A stretch of DNA of 64,000 nt from Boesenbergia rotunda (Eukaryota > Streptophyta > Magnoliopsida > Zingiberales > Zingiberaceae). The notes beneath the pieces are model-generated. The model had not been told where the DNA came from, made no database searches, and saw nothing but the letters and a program-made list of their open reading frames with translations. The stretch lies in assembly GCA_024364735.1 (NCBI GenBank), contig JAGFNQ010002300.1, positions 380,534-444,533 on the forward strand, given 5' to 3'. Made by a program: the position numbers and the translations under genes. The number at the start of each line of letters is the position of its first letter. Position 1 is the first letter of the stretch. Positions 59,106 through 64,000 of this stretch are shown piece after piece.

Positions 59106-62100
59106 GAGGGCTATAAAAGGGGCTTCGACCCCTCTTCTTCCAACACACTTTCCAACTTCGAATCTGTTCATTCCGACTGACGACAACGCGCTAAAGACGA
59201 GGTTCTGCGCCCGGGAGGCTCCAGGAGGAAGTGCGCGGCACTTCGGAGGTCCAGATCGGCCGAGCTTCACACTTTGTGTTTTGGTTTGCAATTAATTACA
59301 GTATTTATTTTTCCATATTATTGCTTGTAATATTGCACTGTAAGTCGGGTTTCTCCGCCTCCAGAAATTTCGGAAAGGAGACTATTAGTGGACTCAACGC
59401 CGAGTACATAGGCCTTGGACGTACTGACCCTGGGGGTTGGGAACCAAGTAAATAAACCTGCCGTGCCCCCTGTTTTGCTTTCTTTTATTTTATTTTTATG
59501 TTTCCGCTGCACTAACGCTCTGAGTCCAGAAGTCTTACGAAATATTTACGAAAGTTTTCACGATCGATATTCACCCCCCCTCTATCGACGGCACCGATCC
59601 TACACACAATAGTCTCTGATATCGACAAAATCCAATAACGAATAAAATACGACTTTACCAAGTACTGAAAACAAATAACTAAACCAAATACGGAAGATTA
59701 ACTCAACTTGACACTGGGGACTGGCAACTGGATCCTCTCCTGGCTCCAAAAGATACATCTACCTGCTATCTGAAACAAAAAGGGAAAGCAGGGGTGGTAA
59801 GTCCGGGCGGACTCTGCGGGTATATGAGTAGACAATAAGCATGACATAATAAAGGACCACTAGTAGAGAATCAAAAGAGTGCATTCCATAAGAAATATAG
59901 ATTCACCTAAACATGCATAACACATAGTAAAACGACATAGCATAAAATCCGGATAAGCACTAAGCATGTATAAAACAATACAACAATAGTAAAACCAAGA
60001 TATACATGCATGTCAATCAAGTGCAACAACCATAGCTCATATAAATGCAACAATCTCAGGAAAAATGCATAAACGAAATACGTATGCACATGATGCAATG
60101 ACATGTGTCACCCCTGACGCCAGTCAAGCCGTCAACACATCCCATCTGTGTGACCGAGTGGGTAGGGCTGTGACAACTGTACGCACTCCAAACAACAAAT
60201 ACCACATAAGGCGTGGTTGAGTGGACAGGATGCTGGGGAGCCTACACTCCAAACCCCGGTACATCGGGGGAGCTACTACAGCTACAATATCCCACGTAAA
60301 ACAACGGTGAGGGTGAGCCACCAACGACTCTAATATCCCTCTAAAACAACGGTGAGGGTGTCACTGTTTGGCATAACAGGACAGATGCTCGCACTCTAAT
60401 AACTACCACGACAACAAGTGGTTGAGTGAATCGAGCAACAAGATGACTAACGACGGCTTAACCAAATGTAAGCCAACAGTCGTTAGTATGCAACGTGCAA
60501 GTATGGTGCATACTATACGATGCACGAACAACCGGAGAAACAACGATGCAATAAAATCCAAGGAGTATATGATGCATCAATACAACCAACCAGAAATCGC
60601 AAACCAACGATTATGCACCTACACTAATAGGTAGGATATTTCTAATGCCAAATGAACCTAATTGTGTTTAATGGACTTCTAAGTGCTCGCGTACAAACGA
60701 CACTTTACAGAATAGAAAATCAATAGAGGACTGTACCGATACAAATTTGGAATACTCGGAGATCAACGAAGAATAAGTCTCAACGGCGATGTTTAAATAA
60801 CGACAAAGAACAAGGTCAAGCAACCTATCAGACATAATATAGCCATGCTTTTAAGGTAAAAAAAACTACTCGAGTACAAAGGAGAAATACCCGCCTTATA
60901 ATTGTAGAACGTATACGAACAGAACCTCCCACGATCAACTGAACAAGTCCAACTCAAGGTCATATATCAAAGGATACGATGTTTAGTTATTTAAAATAGT
61001 AATAATTAACTAAACAAATCTCTTAATCGCATCGAGGTTAAGCTTAATTGTCATAATCATTTACTTAACCTAAATTAAAAGATTAATAAAATATTACTCC
61101 TATTTATTAAAGTTAGGTTCCACTTAGGTTTGACCTAAGCCCAAACCAAGAGACCCTCTCAAGTAAAACTTAAACCCAAAATGGCACAAGAAGCCCACAG
61201 CCACAAGATGCAACCCCAAACATAATCTAGCTAACCCCAACTAATGGGGCTCATGGCCAAAGTCCAAACTCATTCAAGATACCACTTAACTCCACAACAC
61301 CATAACTCAAATCCAGAACATGGAATTCACGGCAGAAACCCCAACCTAGAAGCAACTCTTCTGATTTCAAGAACAACAAATCAGATCCATCACCAATTAA
61401 ATCTATAAATCCAGATACCATCAGCCCAATCAAAATAAAAGAAAAACCAAATTAGCAAACACCTAACTGTTCTTGGTCCCCAAAACCAAAGCAACAGAAA
61501 CCTTACAACAACACAACATCAACCAACCTCACGACACTGCAAGATCAAATCATTAACAGATAAACCTATACGAATCCTTAACCAAACCTTACCTACTGTG
61601 AAGTCCGTCCGACAGGGAATCAAGAAGAGGAGAGAACAGTCAAACACATCCTTTACCTGAGTTGGTGGCCGGCACAAGAAATCAAGGACGGCGAGGAACA
61701 GAGGTAGGCTGGTAGTGGTGCCTTTGCTCGTGGCCAGAGAGGATCTGGCAGCGTCGACTAAGGTTCCACGCGAGGGCGGCGGCGCTCTGCTCGTGCGCGT
61801 CAGAGAAGAAGAAGGAGTAGGGAAGGACGACGAGGGGCGTCGGCTAGGGCTGCGGCGTCGACGTCGGCTTACTCGGGAACGGCTAGGGCTCCACGCGTGG
61901 AGAAGGGATTGCGCCTTAGGGATGCAACGTTGTGGTTCCTCGCGTGCGCTGATGCGGAGCAACAAGTTGGTGCCAGAAAATGAGAAGGAGAAAAGGAAGA
62001 ACAAGGACGCCGGCGACAGGGAACTACTCGGCGCGTGCGGGCGTCGGGGAGAAAACGAAAAGGAGACGGGAGAAACTGATAGGGAAAGGAAGTTAGGGCA

Positions 62101-62396
62101 AATTAAAATAGTTTTGACTTTTTGCAAAAAACCCCTCTAGTTGAGTTAATGCCCACTAAGCCCTAAATTTTTGGTTTTTAGCCTTTAAACCCTTCAAACT
62201 TTCAGTATTTAACATTCTCCCCCACTAATAAAAATTTGGTCTCCAAATTTAGCTAGTGAACCACAACAAACACTAGTTACCCCAACAGGTATTAGTCAAC
62301 AACAACAGGTATCAACACCTGTATCAACAACGTAGGTATACTGTCTTGTTCCTCAACCGATGCTCTTTGCGGTCCAGAATCCGTATAGGCACCTCC

Positions 62397-62700
62397 TCAT
62401 AAGTCGCATATGGCTGAAGTGTGACCGGCACCTCCGACAACACGTGTAGGATCTGGTAAATATTTCCTCAGCATGGAAACATGAAACATATCATGAACTC
62501 CAGCCAAAGACGGTGGTAATGCCAGACGACAAGCGGCAGCTCCAATCCGCTCCAAAATCTGGAAAGGTCCAATATAGCGGGGAGCTAGCTTACCTCGCAA
62601 CCCAAACCTCTTCACCCCTTTCGTGGATAACACTCGTAAAACTACATGATTGCTCATGAAGAACTCTAAGGGTCTGCGTCTCTCATGGTCAACCTCAACC
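62397..62700 (-). pseudogene. Ty3/gypsy pol C-terminal fragment
   Basis: Minus strand reads LRVLSTKGVKRFGLRGKLAP, RYIGPFQILERIGAAACRLA and HDMFHVSMLRKYLPDPTRVV, the typical region after the integrase core of plant gypsy polyproteins. It stops at 62397, about 180 bases before the LTR. Everything between gag and this block is missing. Confidence 0.85.
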
Positions 62701-62814
62701 CTGATTGCGAGTCAAATGCGTTATCTACCATATTAGGAAATGTCCAACATCTCTCTAACAGTAGTCACTCAGTTACAAGCAGTGACCTACACGTAGATAC
62801 CCTAAAGCTCTTTA

Positions 62815-63066
62815 ATATCTCAGAAAATCGATTCATCGACTTGCTGTGCCTTCTCTCTGGTGAGCGTGTAAACCCGGTCCATCTCTGAAACTGATAGTGG
62901 CATCGTCTGAAGAGGCAGTGGCTGAATCATCTGAATTGCTGCTGGCTGCATAGTCTGAGGTGCTGGAGCTCCCACCGTCTGCTGAGTCTGGTAACTTGTA
63001 GCTTCGACCATCTGCTGAGGCTAGTAAACTGAAGACTAATATACTAGGCACAACTGATCTACACAT
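62815..63066 (-). pseudogene. Ty3/gypsy gag C-terminal fragment
   Basis: A Gln/Pro-rich tract ending in MDRVYTLTREKAQQ on the minus strand, like the stretch after the zinc knuckle in plant gypsy Gag. It lies only about 120 bases from the pol C-terminus, showing a large internal deletion of protease, reverse transcriptase, RNase H and most of integrase. Confidence 0.6.
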
Positions 63067-63069
63067 AAC

Positions 63070-64000
63070 TAATAACTAAAATAAATCCTAATCATACCAC
63101 CTACTTGAGTAAATTTTTAAGTAACAACGCTTTACTTCATAATAACCTAATCATCATAATTAGGTTAAACTCCTAATTCTAAATATGATTAACCAAACTC
63201 AATTCTTTCAAGAATCAAGTTCCCATCAACCCATGTCCACCACAATAAACCTAGTAAAACTTCACCAAGACAGCAAACTACTTTCTTATCACAGATCTTC
63301 AACAATGAAAACTTATGACATGAATTTCGATCCGAACAGATCAGTATAGGTCTTTTCCCACAACGGAACAACGAAACTATCCTACAACATCAACCTATTC
63401 ACAATAGGATTCTAAACTAAAGCCAGATTCCACGGTAAACCATTGAAAGGTGGCATCTTAAACTTCAGATTCTAGTGGATAAACAGCTCGGTGCTAGTAG
63501 ATTCTAGTGGATACCAGCAGCGAGAAACATTTCGCATGGTATACCCACCACCTCCTAGAATCGTCATGGGTACATTAAAGGATCCTAGATATCGTAGGTA
63601 ATCTGAATAGCGTTTTTATAGACAAGTTGGAACAACCTAATCTATCTCCTGCCAATGCATCAACACCACACTGTACAACAACCGGAAGCTATCGTCATCA
63701 TCCCATCATTGAGAGAAACATTTAGAGCATAGTACTTTCCTTGCCCAAACCCAACATCCTTTACATGATCAGTTCATAGGAAACAAACTTTAGACAGCAT
63801 AATTAACTTATGATTCATGTGCCACTAAATTCAGGGATAATTTACTTCAGATATTTCGGTACTAGGAGTCATAATTTCATTTTCTTCTTGTATTATCTTT
63901 CAACGTATTTAATGTCATGATTTGAATATGTTTCCAGTTTTTTTTATATCCTTATTCAAATTTTTTTTCCGTCTTTTATATATATATATATATATATTCC
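63070..64000. other. AT-rich DNA to the window end, with (TA)n
   Basis: No gene recognised. TA run at about 63979-63997. It may be more of the gypsy internal region or another insertion, but no diagnostic motif is visible. Confidence 0.4.

Larger units (their letters stand above)
58045..59604 (+). mobile_element. Solo LTR (SIRE-like copia), 1560 bp
   Basis: Starts TGTTGGTGCAAG and ends GATCCTACA, with the target duplication CACAA at 58040-58044 and 59605-59609. TATA box CTATAAAAGG at 59111-59120. No internal region is present, so it arose by LTR-LTR recombination. The U3 part is unusual: it holds a hairpin array (58204-58555) and a GGGCGCCC palindrome cluster (58755-59105). Confidence 0.92.
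57815..62214 (-). mobile_element. Ty3/gypsy LTR (about 2.8 kb) interrupted by a solo LTR
   Basis: On the minus strand it starts TGTTAAATACTG at 62214, after the purine tract TAGTGGGGGAGAA, and ends ...GGGCGTGACA at 57815, followed by the primer site. Subtracting the nested insertion (58045-59604 plus a 5-bp duplication) leaves about 2835 bp. pol sequence ends upstream of it (62397) and gag begins downstream (57437), so one LTR serves two internal regions. The 202-codon minus-strand frame at 61519-62127 is low-complexity Ser/Arg/Pro and is not taken as a gene. Confidence 0.75.

Noticed and set aside
60124..60640. Short open frames around 60.1-60.6 kb
   Set aside because: Inside the gypsy LTR, under 75 codons, no recognisable content.
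61519..62127. 202-codon minus-strand open frame rich in Ser, Arg and Pro
   Set aside because: It lies wholly in the gypsy LTR, is low-complexity and resembles no family; open in a GC-rich patch by chance.

Overview
This window is plant nuclear DNA: intron-containing genes on one strand, long AT-rich intergenic tracts and dense retrotransposon debris. The GC-rich first exons beside AT-rich introns, the Tourist-like MITEs and the style of the repeats suggest a monocot, probably not a grass. That placement is inference; no species can be named from the sequence. There is no bacterial, organellar, rRNA or CRISPR signal.

Gene-bearing part (1-25.7 kb). Three complete protein genes lie on the minus strand and all of their exons close in frame. 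(1) 2243-4536 is a leucine-rich-repeat receptor-like pseudokinase (2 coding exons, 625 aa). (2) 9677-15549 is a POB1/LRB-type BTB-BACK protein, a presumed cullin-3 adaptor (6 coding exons, 545 aa). (3) 18689-25461 is a CUE-like/DUF1771/Smr-domain protein (11 coding exons, 494 aa, one GC-AG intron). Introns of gene 3 carry a tRNA-derived SINE with a long target-site duplication and a PIF/Harbinger-type MITE. The three genes share no obvious pathway; they are ordinary independent plant loci.

Transposon-bearing part (25.7-64 kb). 26839-34830 is a full-length Ty1/copia element with 358/372-bp LTRs, a GTCAG target duplication, a PBS and a polypurine tract. Its gag-pol is broken many times, yet it keeps an intact 184-codon ORF between the leader and gag. 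That ORF reads as a gag-like core, an acidic tail and a C-terminal membrane anchor, and splice-like signals abut both ORF starts. Then come a remnant of a related copia element, a 30-bp tandem array, a large foldback element, a SIRE-like copia deletion derivative (about 43.3-47.9 kb), a hAT-type transposase relic split by a second copy of the MITE, a broken duplicate of the Smr gene's promoter and exon 1 split by a SINE, a PIF/Harbinger transposase relic, and finally Ty3/gypsy remnants on the minus strand. The gypsy remnants share one 2.8-kb LTR that is interrupted by a 1,560-bp solo LTR.

Most unusual signals. The solo LTR holds an array of 14 hairpins (58204-58555) whose 6-bp stems change sequence while staying paired around a nearly constant GAAGGGCY loop. 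The SIRE-like LTRs hold a second hairpin series with a GGG loop that also shows paired stem changes. The extra copia ORF and the relic of the Smr gene are the other main leads.
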